From: Leptolinea sp964397625
Lineage (GTDB): Bacteria; Chloroflexota; Anaerolineae; Anaerolineales; Anaerolineaceae
Direction of reading: 5' to 3'
Assembly: GCA_964397625.1 (NCBI GenBank)
Contig: CAYNJT010000001.1
Coordinates: forward strand, 62,001-126,000
DNA length: 64,000 nucleotides
The notes under the pieces were generated by a model, which saw nothing but the letters and a program-made list of their open reading frames with translations, did not search any database and had not been told where the DNA came from. The number at the start of each line of letters is the position of its first letter. The first letter of the stretch is position 1. This document shows, in pieces, positions 17,802 to 27,372 of the stretch. The position numbers were made by a program, and so were the translations under genes.

Positions 17802-19118
17802 ATGAACGGTAGCTGGGTAGAAGTTGTTCTGATATTTTTGATGATCTTTTTAAATGGTCTCTTTGCCATGACCGAAATCGCTCTTGTGTCCGTACGCAAA
17901 TCCCGCGTGGAGCAGCAGGCCGAAGATGGCAACAGAGACGCGAAGACCGCGTTGGAATTGATCGAATCGCCGAACCGTTTTCTATCCACTGTTCAGATCG
18001 GGATTTCCCTGGTGGGTGTGTTTGCCGGCGCCCTGGGCGGCGCCAGCTTTGCAGACCAACTGGCTGTATGGCTGGACAGAATTCCCGCCCTGGTTCCTTA
18101 CAGTCATGGAATTTCACTGGTGATTGTTGTGTTGATCATTACCTATTTCTCGTTGGTCATAGGCGAATTGATCCCCAAACGGTTGGCGTTACAATCCTCC
18201 GAAAAGATAACCCTGGCCATGGCAAGGCCGATGAAGTTCCTCTCACGCCTGGTTTCGCCTGTGGTTACCCTTTTGGCAAATTCAACCGAACTGGGACTGA
18301 GGCTGTTTGGCATTAAGGGTAACCAGGAGTCGCCGGTTTCGGATGAAGAGATCATGCTGCTGGTTGAGCAGGCCCGCGAGACCGGTACCGTGCAGGACGT
18401 GGAACAGGATATGGTGGAAAGCATCTTTCGCCTGGGCGACCGCCGGGCAGATGCCATCATGACTCCGCGTGTCGACCTGGTCTGGTTGGATTTGCAGGAG
18501 CCGCTCGATGAGAATATCAAAAAGGTACTGGCTTCCAGTCACTCATTATTCCCGGTGGGTGACGGCAGTCTTGACGAAGTCACCGGCATTGTGCGCGCCA
18601 AGGAATTGGTCGGCCGGAAATTGAATGGTGAAAATGTTGATTTGGCCAACATAGTCATTCCTCCGACTTTCGTTCCTGAAAGCATGCCAGCGCTCAAAGT
18701 GTTGGAATTGCTCAAGACTCCCGGTAACCGCGCCGCGCTGGTGATCGATGAGTATGGCGGGCTTCAGGGAATGATCACCCTGTCGGATGTGCTGCAGGCC
18801 ATCATCGGAGATGTGCCTATTCCTGGAGAGTCATTTGAACCGCAGGTGGTGCAGCGGGAAGACGGCTCCTACCTTTTTGACGGTCAGCTTCAAATTGACA
18901 TGCTAAAAGACATTCTCGACCTGGACGAACTGCCGGATGAGGAGCATGCGGGTTTCCAAACGCTGGGTGGATTTATGATGAATCAACTGGGTGAAATCCC
19001 CTCGGCTGGACAGCACTTTGAATGGGAAGGCTTGCGTTTTGAGGTTGTGGATATGGACGGACGCCGGGTGGACAAGGTGCTGGTGGCGCCTGTTGAAACC
19101 CCCGAAGAATACGAATAG
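17802..19118 (+). CDS. CorC/HlyC-type membrane protein (DUF21 - CBS pair - CorC domain)
   Basis: The 438-residue protein has an N-terminal DUF21 domain with about four membrane helices (residues 1-190, with SLVIGELIPKRLAL), a CBS pair (about 205-335, with RRADAIMTPRVDLVWLD and DEYGGLQGMITLSDVL) and a C-terminal CorC/HlyC domain (about 350-435). Relatives in bacteria and the animal CNNM proteins move or sense Mg2+ or other cations. GGGGAG lies nine bases before the ATG. It sits between sbcD and sbcC with gaps of 20 and 12 bases, although no functional link with DNA repair is known. Confidence 0.9.
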   Translation: MNGSWVEVVLIFLMIFLNGLFAMTEIALVSVRKSRVEQQAEDGNRDAKTALELIESPNRFLSTVQIGISLVGVFAGALGGASFADQLAVWLDRIPALVPYSHGISLVIVVLIITYFSLVIGELIPKRLALQSSEKITLAMARPMKFLSRLVSPVVTLLANSTELGLRLFGIKGNQESPVSDEEIMLLVEQARETGTVQDVEQDMVESIFRLGDRRADAIMTPRVDLVWLDLQEPLDENIKKVLASSHSLFPVGDGSLDEVTGIVRAKELVGRKLNGENVDLANIVIPPTFVPESMPALKVLELLKTPGNRAALVIDEYGGLQGMITLSDVLQAIIGDVPIPGESFEPQVVQREDGSYLFDGQLQIDMLKDILDLDELPDEEHAGFQTLGGFMMNQLGEIPSAGQHFEWEGLRFEVVDMDGRRVDKVLVAPVETPEEYE

Positions 19119-19130
19119 ACGGAGACATCG

Positions 19131-21698
19131 ATGATCCCTGTTCACATGCAGATTAAGGGATTTTTATCCTATCGGGAAGAGGTGAATATTGACTTTTCCC
19201 GCTTCAGCCTGGCCTGTATTTCTGGATCGAATGGGGCAGGAAAATCTTCTCTGTTGGATGCCATGACCTGGGTGTTGTTTGGCAACGCGCGTCGCAGCGA
19301 TGATTCTGTAATCAATACGGCATCTGATTCCGCGCGGGTCATTCTGGAGTTCCTGTACGAAGGGGCAACGTACCGGGTTGTCAGAGAGAAATTTCGAAAT
19401 AAGACCGGCACGCTGGAATTCAATGTCCGCATGGCAGATGGGCGGTGGAATGTTCTCACCGCCGAAACCATGCGAATGACCGAGGCGAAAATTTGCGAAA
19501 CCCTGAAGATGGACTATGACACATTCATTAACGCCTCATTTTTCCTGCAAGGGAAGGCAGACCAATTCGCCCAGCAAAAACCGGCTGAACGCAAGAAGAT
19601 TCTCGGATCCATATTGGGATTGGAACGTTGGGAAGCGTATAAAGAAGAGGCGATAAACCGCCGGAAGGCGGTAAAGGCTGAACTGGACCAATTGGACGGG
19701 CGTCTGAATGAGATTCAGACTGAACTTGGTGAAGAAGAAGAACGCAGAAAAAAACTGGCTGCCGTGCAATCGGAATATGAGCAGGTCGCCCATGAGCGGG
19801 CCACTCTTGAGATGACAGTCCGAACCAATGAACGCCTGGAAATTGCCCTGAAAAGTCAGAAAGAATCCATCACCCGCATGGAAAATGACTTAAAAGCGGT
19901 GAAAGACCGGCGTGACCAACAAAGCTCTAATATTCACGACCGGCAACAAGAAATTGAAAAAGCGGAACTACTTCTGGCTGATGAAGCCGAAGTAGAAAAA
20001 GAGTACACGCGATGGGAAACCATTCGATCAGAAAAAGAACGTCTGGAGGTACTCGCGTTGCGGTATCACCAGTTGGAGTCGCAGCGAAACACCCCATTGC
20101 AGCAAATTGCGGAGGAAAAAGGACGTCTGCAGCAGGAAGCAGCCGGTCTTGAACGAGTTCAGGATGAACTTGCAGCTTTCAAAAAGAACCTGAAAACCCT
20201 GGAGGATAGTCTCCCGGCATTGGAGTCCCAACTTGCCACGTTGACCTCCCAGGTGGAATCCCGCCCGGCTGTGGAAAGTGAACGACAACTCGCGCAGGAC
20301 GCGAAAAGTCATCTGGAAGTCGAAAATAGTAATCTTAAGTCCAAAATGGATGAGCTGCGCGAGCATTTTGACAAACTACAGGCCGTGATTGGGGCGGATT
20401 GCCCTTTGTGCGGGCAGGAACTTACTGCGGATCACCGACAGGAAATGCTGACCGCTCTGGAAAAAGAAGGCCGTGCAAAAGCGGATGCCTACCGGGCCAA
20501 TTTACAGGTAATAAAAGAAAAAGCAGCGGAGATAAGCGCGCTGGGAAACCGTCTTCGGGAATGCGATCAAGCTCAACGAGAATCGCTGAATGTTCGCCGC
20601 GCGTTAGATCAGGCTCTGGCAAACATTGAAATGTTAAAACAAAAGATCCATGATTTTGATGAGCAGGTAACTCGAGCCAGAGAAGCCCGGGCTTTGCTTG
20701 AAACCGAACAATATGCCGCTGAAAGTCATTCTGAGGTAGACAGAATTACCCGCGAAATGAACGATCTCGGGTTTGATTCAGCGCAATTGGAAACGGTCAC
20801 CCGCCAGGAAGCGGAATTGCGGGCGGTGGCGGAAAAGAAACAGGCCATTGCTGAAGCGCATGCTCGTCTTGAACCATTAAAACGTGAGTTGACATTATGG
20901 CATGGACAACTTGAGGAAAGTATTGCCGAGATCAGCCAGCGTGAGGTGGAATTGAATGAAGCCCGCCTGCAACTGGAGGAACAATCCAGCGGATTGCCTG
21001 ACCTGACTGTGTTGCGAAATGACCTGGCAACATTGAGAGACAGGGAAATTCGGTTGAATCGCGACATGGGAGCCGCCCGGCAGAATGTTGAAGTTTTGGA
21101 TACACTTCGTCTGCGGCAGATGGAATTATCGGAAAAACGCAAAGAGTTGACACTTCAGATAGACCGTTTGAAACAATTGGAGAAAGCCTTTAGTAAAGAT
21201 GGAGTTCAGGCTTTATTAATTGAGGAAGCCTTGCCGGAAATTGAAAGCCAGGCGAATGAGATCCTGGAAGGATTGAGCGGCGGCAGCATGTCTGTTCAGT
21301 TTGCCACGCAAAAAGAATACAAAGACCGCAACCGGGATGACAAACGCGAAACTCTTGACATTCTGATCAGCGATGACGCTGGAAGCCGGGCGTATGAATT
21401 ATTCTCCGGTGGAGAGGCGTTCCGCGTGAATTTTGCCATCCGGTTGGCGCTTTCACGAATACTGGCCAAACGGGCGGGCGCGCGCCTGCAAACGCTGGTC
21501 ATCGATGAGGGTTTTGGCAGCCAGGATGTTGACGGCCGGCAGCGCCTCATCGAGACCATTAATCAGGTGAAGGGAGATTTCGCCAGGATTCTGGTGATTA
21601 CCCATCTTGAAGAGCTGAAAGACGCCTTCCCCGCGCGCATCGAAGTGGAGAAGACCGCACACGGCTCAAAGGTTAACGTGTACGATGACTACTCCTGA
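19131..21698 (+). CDS. sbcC: SbcC, ATPase subunit of the SbcCD (Mre11-Rad50) complex
   Basis: The 855-residue SMC-like ATPase has a split ATPase head. Walker A is GSNGAGKSS near residue 31, the Q-loop is FFLQGKADQF near 138, the signature ELFSGGEAFR is near 757 and Walker B TLVIDEGFGSQD is near 787. Between them lie two long coiled coils around the zinc hook CPLC (Cys424, Cys427), through which two molecules join. The short length is normal for this Rad50-like branch. The 12-base gap to the CorC-like gene suggests co-transcription. The 3' end overlaps the next gene by 14 bases. Confidence 0.93.
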   Translation: MIPVHMQIKGFLSYREEVNIDFSRFSLACISGSNGAGKSSLLDAMTWVLFGNARRSDDSVINTASDSARVILEFLYEGATYRVVREKFRNKTGTLEFNVRMADGRWNVLTAETMRMTEAKICETLKMDYDTFINASFFLQGKADQFAQQKPAERKKILGSILGLERWEAYKEEAINRRKAVKAELDQLDGRLNEIQTELGEEEERRKKLAAVQSEYEQVAHERATLEMTVRTNERLEIALKSQKESITRMENDLKAVKDRRDQQSSNIHDRQQEIEKAELLLADEAEVEKEYTRWETIRSEKERLEVLALRYHQLESQRNTPLQQIAEEKGRLQQEAAGLERVQDELAAFKKNLKTLEDSLPALESQLATLTSQVESRPAVESERQLAQDAKSHLEVENSNLKSKMDELREHFDKLQAVIGADCPLCGQELTADHRQEMLTALEKEGRAKADAYRANLQVIKEKAAEISALGNRLRECDQAQRESLNVRRALDQALANIEMLKQKIHDFDEQVTRAREARALLETEQYAAESHSEVDRITREMNDLGFDSAQLETVTRQEAELRAVAEKKQAIAEAHARLEPLKRELTLWHGQLEESIAEISQREVELNEARLQLEEQSSGLPDLTVLRNDLATLRDREIRLNRDMGAARQNVEVLDTLRLRQMELSEKRKELTLQIDRLKQLEKAFSKDGVQALLIEEALPEIESQANEILEGLSGGSMSVQFATQKEYKDRNRDDKRETLDILISDDAGSRAYELFSGGEAFRVNFAIRLALSRILAKRAGARLQTLVIDEGFGSQDVDGRQRLIETINQVKGDFARILVITHLEELKDAFPARIEVEKTAHGSKVNVYDDYS

Positions 21699-22788
21699 TA
21701 TTCGTCTGGGTGTAATCCAGCGCGTTTTAACTGATTATCGAGTTCCTTTCTTTGACCTGCTGGCGGATGTGTTTCCCGCAGGGGTTGAAGTAGCCTCCGG
21801 TGAAGCCCGCCCGGAAGAGCAGGTTTCACCGGGAATTCCCAAAAAAGCCAGGCAGCATCCGCTCCAAAATATACATATCATGAAAGGCGGCCTGTACCTG
21901 TGCCAGCAGCGCGGGGTGATCGAATGGCTTGAGAAATTTGATCCTCACGTGTTGATCGCCGAGGCCAATCCACGTTACCTGGCAACGCCACAGGCAGTCC
22001 GCTGGATGCATCGTCGCGGCCGGCCTGTTATCGGTTGGGGCTTGGGCGCGCCCTCAGGCAGCGGGTTGCGCTCCAGCCTGCGGCTCGCATTCTTAAATGA
22101 ATTTGATGCCATGTTGACTTACAGCCGAAAAGGCAAAGCCGACTATATCGCTGCCGGTTTATCACCCGAAACCATATTTGTTGCCCCCAATGCTGCCGCT
22201 TTCAAACCCACAGGCGATCCTCCACCCCATCGTGATACATTTGAAGGCGGCCCGGCTGTGGTGCTCTTTGTCGGGCGGCTTCAGGGACGCAAGCGGGTTG
22301 ACCTGCTCTTGCAGGCCTGCGCCAAGTTGGACCCAACAGTGCAGCCTCGCCTGGTTATTGTGGGTGACGGCCCGGAACGATCCTCCTTGGAATCTCTGGC
22401 AAAGCAGATTTATCCACGCGCGGAATTTCCCGGCGATCAACGTGGTGAATCGCTGGCCGCGATATTCCGTCAGGCAGACCTTTTTGTGCTACCCGGAACG
22501 GGCGGGCTGGCGTTACAACAGGCTTTGAGTTTCGCCCTGCCGGCCATCGCCGCGGAAGGCGATGGCACCCAGACCGACCTGATACGCCCGGAAAACGGTT
22601 GGCTGGTCAGGCCGGGTAGTCTGGAAAGCCTCACGCAAACCCTGCGGGATGCCCTTTCAAACCCGCGGGATCTGGCAGAGAAAGGGAAAGCCTCTTTCCG
22701 AATTGTTCGGGATGACGTGAATTTGGAAAACATGGCCGCTGCGTTTGAGGCCGCTATTGAGTACGCGTTGAAGAGAGCGGCCCGGTGA
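21685..22788 (+). CDS. Glycosyltransferase, GT4-like
   Basis: The 367-residue protein has a two-domain GT-B fold. The C-terminal sugar-nucleotide domain begins near residue 185 with VVLFVGRLQGRKRVDLLLQA and carries VIVGDGPERSSLE and LPGTGGLALQQALSFALP, the last holding the region where GT4 enzymes bind the donor. GT4 enzymes usually transfer a sugar to a lipid or glycan in the cytoplasm; donor and acceptor are unknown. The start overlaps the sbcC end by 14 bases, and the stop overlaps the GTG of the next glycosyltransferase, so the pair is translationally coupled. Confidence 0.82.
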   Translation: MTTPDIRLGVIQRVLTDYRVPFFDLLADVFPAGVEVASGEARPEEQVSPGIPKKARQHPLQNIHIMKGGLYLCQQRGVIEWLEKFDPHVLIAEANPRYLATPQAVRWMHRRGRPVIGWGLGAPSGSGLRSSLRLAFLNEFDAMLTYSRKGKADYIAAGLSPETIFVAPNAAAFKPTGDPPPHRDTFEGGPAVVLFVGRLQGRKRVDLLLQACAKLDPTVQPRLVIVGDGPERSSLESLAKQIYPRAEFPGDQRGESLAAIFRQADLFVLPGTGGLALQQALSFALPAIAAEGDGTQTDLIRPENGWLVRPGSLESLTQTLRDALSNPRDLAEKGKASFRIVRDDVNLENMAAAFEAAIEYALKRAAR

Positions 22789-24005
22789 AAATTCTTCTGG
22801 TTGCCGATGGCCGCAGCCCTATCACCCGTGGTTGGATCAAGACGCTGCGCGAAGCGGGGTTAGACATGGCGCTGGTTTCAACGTTTCCCTGCCATCCCCT
22901 TCCCGACAGTGAATCACCGAGGATTATCCCCGCCGCTTTTTCCGGGTTGGCAGGCAGTCAGGCTGGCGATAAAAAAGATTCCAGCGGCAGCCCATCAAAA
23001 AGGTGGATCAGTCGTTTTCGCGGCCTGTTTATGGCTGCCCGCTACTGGTTGGGTCCACTCAGTCTGGAACGTTCACGGCGGTTGTTTCTTGATATTGTAG
23101 AGCAGGAAAAACCGGATATCGTGCACGCCCTGCGGGTGCCGTATGAAGGCATGCTGGCGCGGGTTACCCCACCGGAACTGCCTTTTGTTGCATCCATCTG
23201 GGGAAATGACCTGACCCTGCATGCCCAGGGATCGCCTTTGATGGCGCGAGAAACCCGCCAGACGCTGCACAGGGCGGATGGTTTAATTGCGGACGCCCAC
23301 CGCGACCTGCGGTTGGCTAAGGAGTGGGGGCTTTCGGCTGACGCGCGGACTTTATGTGTGCCTGGCAGCGGCGGGATCGACCTGACACTGATTAACGAGA
23401 CCACCAAATCAGACCTCACAATTCCATTGGATATACCAGTTGATGTGCCGCTGGTCATCAATCCCCGCGGTTTTCGGCCGGGCAGCGTACGCAATGACAC
23501 TTTTTTTAAAGCCATTCTCCTTGTATTAAAAGAAATTCCCGAAACCTTGTTCCTTTGCGCAGGTATGGCCAACCAACCGGAAGCGTTGGTCTGGATCAAC
23601 CGTCTGGGGATTGAGCGGTCTGTGCGGCTGCTGCCATTTTTGCCTCAGGAAGATTTGTGGCGTTTGTTCAAACGCGCCCGGGTGAGTGTGTCCATCAGCC
23701 AGCATGACGGCACCCCCAACTCACTGCTGGAGGCCATGGCTCTGGGCTGCTACCCTGTGGTGGGAGATATTGAATCCACGCGTGAATGGATAACCGATGG
23801 GATAAATGGCCGCCTGGTTGACCCCGGCGATGCCAGGGCAGCTGCCGTGGCGATTATTCAAGGCCTGCAAAACACACCTTTGAGGGAGCAGGCATCAATT
23901 ACGAACAAAACAATTATTGCCGCGCGCGCGAACCGACAAACATTGGGGCCGGAAATCCGCGACTTTTATGAAAAACTTATCTTAAAAAGAGGGGATAGTG
24001 AATAA
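22785..24005 (+). CDS. Glycosyltransferase, GT4-like
   Basis: The 406-residue GT-B protein starts at GTG 22785, whose GTGA overlaps the stop of the preceding glycosyltransferase gene. The acceptor domain has SIWGNDLTLHAQGSP near residue 145. The donor domain ends in VSISQHDGTPNSLLEAMALGCYPVVGD near residues 304-330, including the Glu of the GT4 E-x7-E region. It is probably a second step in the same glycan or glycolipid pathway as its neighbour. Its 3' end overlaps the DinB-like gene by eight bases. Confidence 0.85.
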   Translation: MKILLVADGRSPITRGWIKTLREAGLDMALVSTFPCHPLPDSESPRIIPAAFSGLAGSQAGDKKDSSGSPSKRWISRFRGLFMAARYWLGPLSLERSRRLFLDIVEQEKPDIVHALRVPYEGMLARVTPPELPFVASIWGNDLTLHAQGSPLMARETRQTLHRADGLIADAHRDLRLAKEWGLSADARTLCVPGSGGIDLTLINETTKSDLTIPLDIPVDVPLVINPRGFRPGSVRNDTFFKAILLVLKEIPETLFLCAGMANQPEALVWINRLGIERSVRLLPFLPQEDLWRLFKRARVSVSISQHDGTPNSLLEAMALGCYPVVGDIESTREWITDGINGRLVDPGDARAAAVAIIQGLQNTPLREQASITNKTIIAARANRQTLGPEIRDFYEKLILKRGDSE

Positions 24006-24462
24006 ATCAGACCTTATAAAAAGGATCATTCATGAACGCGGTGAGCTGGAAACCGTCATACATCAACTCAATCCAGCTCAAATGGAGACCCCAACTGTGC
24101 CTGATGGGTGGACTGTCAAGGAAGTGATGGGGCATATCACTTTTTGGGAACAGAACCTGCTTACTGATTTTGCCGGCCTTGCGCGAGGGGAACCGGTCAG
24201 AGAACTGAACAGCAGCGATGAAATCAACGCACTAAATGACGGGATGAGGAAGAAAAACGCTGTGATGATGCTGAGTCAGGTGAAAGTAGAGTTTGAATTA
24301 TCCGGCAGGCAGCTCCTGGATTGGCTTCATGCCCTTCCAGAAGCCGAACTGGATCGTCCGTTTGCTTATGGGATGAGTCTGGGTGAGTTTGTGGAAGAGG
24401 ATACCTGGAAGCATTACAGGGAACACAGGGATATGGTATCCGGACTGTTTGGGCTCCATTGA
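23998..24462 (+). CDS. DinB-like / ClbS-DfsB family four-helix protein
   Basis: The 154-residue, all-helical protein starts at GTG 23998. It has the family pattern PDGWTVKEVMGHITFWEQNLL near residues 36-56 and a C-terminal HYREHRDMV. The histidines in GHITFWE and HYREH fit the three-histidine metal site of the DinB/ClbS fold. Members include thiol-dependent transferases and the colibactin self-protection protein ClbS; no specific role can be assigned. It overlaps the glycosyltransferase gene by eight bases, so it is co-translated, but a link in function is not evident. Confidence 0.75.
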   Translation: MNKSDLIKRIIHERGELETVIHQLNPAQMETPTVPDGWTVKEVMGHITFWEQNLLTDFAGLARGEPVRELNSSDEINALNDGMRKKNAVMMLSQVKVEFELSGRQLLDWLHALPEAELDRPFAYGMSLGEFVEEDTWKHYREHRDMVSGLFGLH

Positions 24463-24472
24463 ACAGAAGGAC

Positions 24473-24514
24473 GTCTTTCGATCTTTCGGAGTAGATAATT
24501 AGATCGCGAAAGAC
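24473..24514. other. Imperfect inverted repeat after the DinB-like gene
   Basis: GTCTTTCGATCT (24473-24484) pairs with AGATCGCGAAAGAC (24501-24514) apart from a two-base bulge. There is no T-run; instead a TATAAT (24517-24522) follows. It could be an mRNA 3'-end structure or an operator upstream of a promoter for the next gene. Confidence 0.4.
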
Positions 24515-24547
24515 ATTATAATAATTCAGGACTCAATCATCTTGATG

Positions 24548-24580
24548 TCTGGCCGGGGGTCTGTTTTCCATTTGGCCAGA
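24548..24580 (+). other. Stem-loop in the leader of the GT-C gene
   Basis: TCTGGCC (24548-24554) and GGCCAGA (24574-24580) form a perfect 7-bp stem with a 19-base loop, 32 bases before the ATG at 24613. If transcription starts after the TATAAT at 24517 this lies inside the leader. Confidence 0.35.
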
Positions 24581-24612
24581 TTGCGCGAATCATTACTTGA
24601 ATCAAAATCCAT

Positions 24613-26952
24613 ATGACCCAACCCCAGGAAATCCAGGACGAATCAAACTATTCAGAATCGAACCTTCCGCCGGAGGTTCGTCAAAAATTGCATGACATGC
24701 AGGAACGGATCAATCAGTTGGAAAATGAACTGAAGCAAGCGCGCGCGAAAAAACCGTGGAGACCGATTCTCACGAAAGATCATGCCTATTTTTTGGCGGT
24801 TGTGCTGCTGGCGGCAATTCCTCCAGCTCTGGTTGTGGCTGAGCGTTGGATGCGGGTTTTACAGAGGAACTTCCTGGATGAATACTGGAGTAGGTATTCA
24901 TTTCTATCCCAATTGATGTTACCCCCATATTTTCTCATCATAACTGTCTGCTTTGTTGTGCTGGGAACACTGCTTTATTTCGGACGATCCAAACCCGTTG
25001 TTGTCGGAGAGGAATACAAAGATTTATCGCAAAATCGACCGGTTGGAAAACGACAGCGTTATGTGGGATTAGCGTATATCCTGGCAGCCGCTGCAGGTTT
25101 CTTGTATATTGTCATTCGCTGTCTGATCGTCAATGAGTACCCCGGTTGGAGCCTGTTGTATGTATGGCTGGCATTCATGATTGGATGTGTCTTGCTGTTT
25201 ATTGATAATGAGACTGTGAAGACCTATTGGAAACAGAAGGGCCAACTTCATATTTCATTGCTTCTGGTTCATATGTCACTGGTTGCAGTTTTAATTGGTC
25301 ATTACAGCCACCCACAGGCATTGGTATTTTTTTACACCCTTCTGGTTGTCTCTCTGATTAATCTTTGGCAGTTTCGCCGCGAAATTCCACCTATCTTCTG
25401 GATCATGTCATTGGCCCTGGTTGTGTATACCATCAACCTGACTGGTTGGTGGACTTCTGCCGTGGGAGATGAGTACAGTTTTCAGGACCCGGCGCTTAAC
25501 CTGGCTGAAAGAACCTCTTACACAACTATGGGAAGACTTTTGTTTAGAGGCGATGGTGTTATCGGAACCCATCCATATATCTCTACATTTATCCATGCCC
25601 TGTCTATGAAGTTTTTTGGTCACGAAAACTTTGGGTGGCGTTTTAGCAATCCGTATATTTGCTTCCTGGCTGTTGGTTTGTTTTATTATTTCTGCAAATC
25701 ATTCATTTCAGAACGCCTTGCGTTAGTTGCCGCGTTTCTCCTGGCTGTCTCTTCGTACATCATGGCATTTGCCAAAATCGGATATAACAATCTCCAGGCG
25801 CTTTTCGCGTTAACTCTTGTTTTAGCCATTTCCGCATGGGCATTGCGTTCCCGCTTGACATTGGCATTCGCCTGTTTGGGGAGCGCACTGGCTTTCTGTT
25901 TTTATGTATACCCTGCGGCTTTATACATTGTCCCCCTCCCATTTTTGTTATTCTTTTTTTATTATCCCCCCAAAGGACGTGAAGCTGTAAAACATTGGGG
26001 TTTGACAATTATCACTATGCTGGCATTGACCTTCCCGCTCATGATGCAACCAGCCTACTGGCAGGCTAAAGTTGCTGGTACGTTGTTTAACCAGCCTGAA
26101 ATCATGAATTCTCCAGACTCTTTCTTAATGCATTTTGTTGACAACGCTATCTATGCATTTGTTTCATTTTTGTACATCCCATCCGAATCTCATTTTGTTG
26201 CATCATCCTATCTTGATCCGATTTCATCAGCTCTATTTTTAATTGGTTTCCTCCTTTTGATCTTCCAATTACGCAGGCAACGCTTCCCAATATTTGTCCT
26301 GGTCTGGTTTGCCTATTTCTTATTTGCTGTGGGTGTTTCCCACGATCGCAAATCCCCCCCCAACACCCGGATGTTCATGATGTTACCCTTATATATGCTT
26401 ATTGCATCCTGGGGATTTGAATGGATCAGAGTGAAATTTATCGAACTGATTCCCTCAAGGGTAAGAGTTCGTCAGGTGATAGGATTGCTTCTGGCTGCCA
26501 CAATCTTAACGGTAAACATCTATCAGGCTTACCCTCTGTCACATACTCGGTTCTCATTTCTTCAAAACATTGAAGCTTTATTTATTCGTATTACAGAAAA
26601 TGTACTCAAAGCTGAACCAAATCAGCCGAAAGACTACCTCGTTGTCGTAGACGGTTCCTGGGGTATTGATGGCTTGATAATTATGCAAAAGATATATCCT
26701 CATTTGGGCTGGGCAAGTATTCACCAATTGACGTTGACTGAACCTGTTATTCCAGAAGAAAGCAAAGATTTTATAAAACAACGCAACACAATTGTATTAT
26801 TTATGCCATGGATGGATGTTGAATGGGTTAGGAAACTGGAACCTCAGTTTATGGAACTGGGAAAAGAGGAATGTATGATCACGACCTATACCGGTGAAAA
26901 GCGTTTCCCCCTTTTTCACGCTCCTGATCTTCAATCTGCCTGCGCACCATAA
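24613..26952 (+). CDS. GT-C-type membrane glycosyltransferase (ArnT/PMT-like)
   Basis: The 779-residue protein has a short coiled coil (about residues 25-50, MQERINQLENELKQA), about a dozen membrane helices and a C-terminal soluble domain. After four or five leading helices the GT-C core shows VGDEYSFQDPA near residue 287, in which the acidic pair in the first extracytoplasmic loop is the expected catalytic site, then GTHPYISTFIHALSMKFFGHENFGWR. Such enzymes use polyprenyl-phosphate sugars outside the membrane. The gene is visibly more AT-rich than its neighbours. No convincing ribosome binding site is seen before the ATG. Confidence 0.8.
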   Translation: MTQPQEIQDESNYSESNLPPEVRQKLHDMQERINQLENELKQARAKKPWRPILTKDHAYFLAVVLLAAIPPALVVAERWMRVLQRNFLDEYWSRYSFLSQLMLPPYFLIITVCFVVLGTLLYFGRSKPVVVGEEYKDLSQNRPVGKRQRYVGLAYILAAAAGFLYIVIRCLIVNEYPGWSLLYVWLAFMIGCVLLFIDNETVKTYWKQKGQLHISLLLVHMSLVAVLIGHYSHPQALVFFYTLLVVSLINLWQFRREIPPIFWIMSLALVVYTINLTGWWTSAVGDEYSFQDPALNLAERTSYTTMGRLLFRGDGVIGTHPYISTFIHALSMKFFGHENFGWRFSNPYICFLAVGLFYYFCKSFISERLALVAAFLLAVSSYIMAFAKIGYNNLQALFALTLVLAISAWALRSRLTLAFACLGSALAFCFYVYPAALYIVPLPFLLFFFYYPPKGREAVKHWGLTIITMLALTFPLMMQPAYWQAKVAGTLFNQPEIMNSPDSFLMHFVDNAIYAFVSFLYIPSESHFVASSYLDPISSALFLIGFLLLIFQLRRQRFPIFVLVWFAYFLFAVGVSHDRKSPPNTRMFMMLPLYMLIASWGFEWIRVKFIELIPSRVRVRQVIGLLLAATILTVNIYQAYPLSHTRFSFLQNIEALFIRITENVLKAEPNQPKDYLVVVDGSWGIDGLIIMQKIYPHLGWASIHQLTLTEPVIPEESKDFIKQRNTIVLFMPWMDVEWVRKLEPQFMELGKEECMITTYTGEKRFPLFHAPDLQSACAP

Positions 26953-26989
26953 TGCATCAATTAACCTTGTTTTAAGATTCCACATTTCC

Positions 26990-27018
26990 GCGACATATAT
27001 GCGAAAAATCTGTATACT
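26990..27018 (+). promoter_or_regulatory. Promoter of the GlsB-family gene
   Basis: GCGACA (26990-26995) and TATACT (27013-27018) are 17 bases apart. A leader of about 23 nt ends in AGGAGG before the ATG at 27048. Confidence 0.5.
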
Positions 27019-27047
27019 AAAATAATTCATGCTTCTAGGAGGACTGA

Positions 27048-27299
27048 ATGGGACTTTTATCCTGGATCGTTGTTGGTCTTATTGCCGGATGGTTGGCCGG
27101 AAAAGTGATGCGCGGCAGAGGTTTCGGCCTGGTTGGCGATATCATCATCGGCGTGGTCGGCGCACTGGTAGGCGGTTGGCTGGCTGATTCGGTTCTTGGT
27201 CTGGGAGTTGGTGTAACCGGATTTAATTTGACCACCATCCTGGTGGCTTTTGCGGGCGCCGTTATTGTTTTGTTTGTGTTTCGCTTGCTGAGAAAATAG
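27048..27299 (+). CDS. GlsB/YeaQ/YmgE family membrane protein
   Basis: This 83-residue protein has three glycine-rich membrane helices with GLIAGWLAGKVMRGRGFGLVGDIIIG near the start, the hallmark of the family once called transglycosylase-associated. Members are often stress-induced; no enzymatic activity is established. A perfect AGGAGG lies five bases before the ATG, and the gene has its own promoter. Confidence 0.85.
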   Translation: MGLLSWIVVGLIAGWLAGKVMRGRGFGLVGDIIIGVVGALVGGWLADSVLGLGVGVTGFNLTTILVAFAGAVIVLFVFRLLRK

Positions 27300-27357
27300 C
27301 CGTGCCTTTCAGGTTGGTCTGTCTCATAGGCACAGATTCTGATTGAATTAATGGCCT

Positions 27358-27366
27358 TGCTATAAT
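27358..27366 (+). promoter_or_regulatory. Extended -10 of a probable leaderless promoter for polX
   Basis: TGCTATAAT is a perfect extended -10 element followed by six bases (CGACGC) before the ATG at 27373; there is no ribosome binding site. Confidence 0.62.
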
Positions 27367-27372
27367 CGACGC

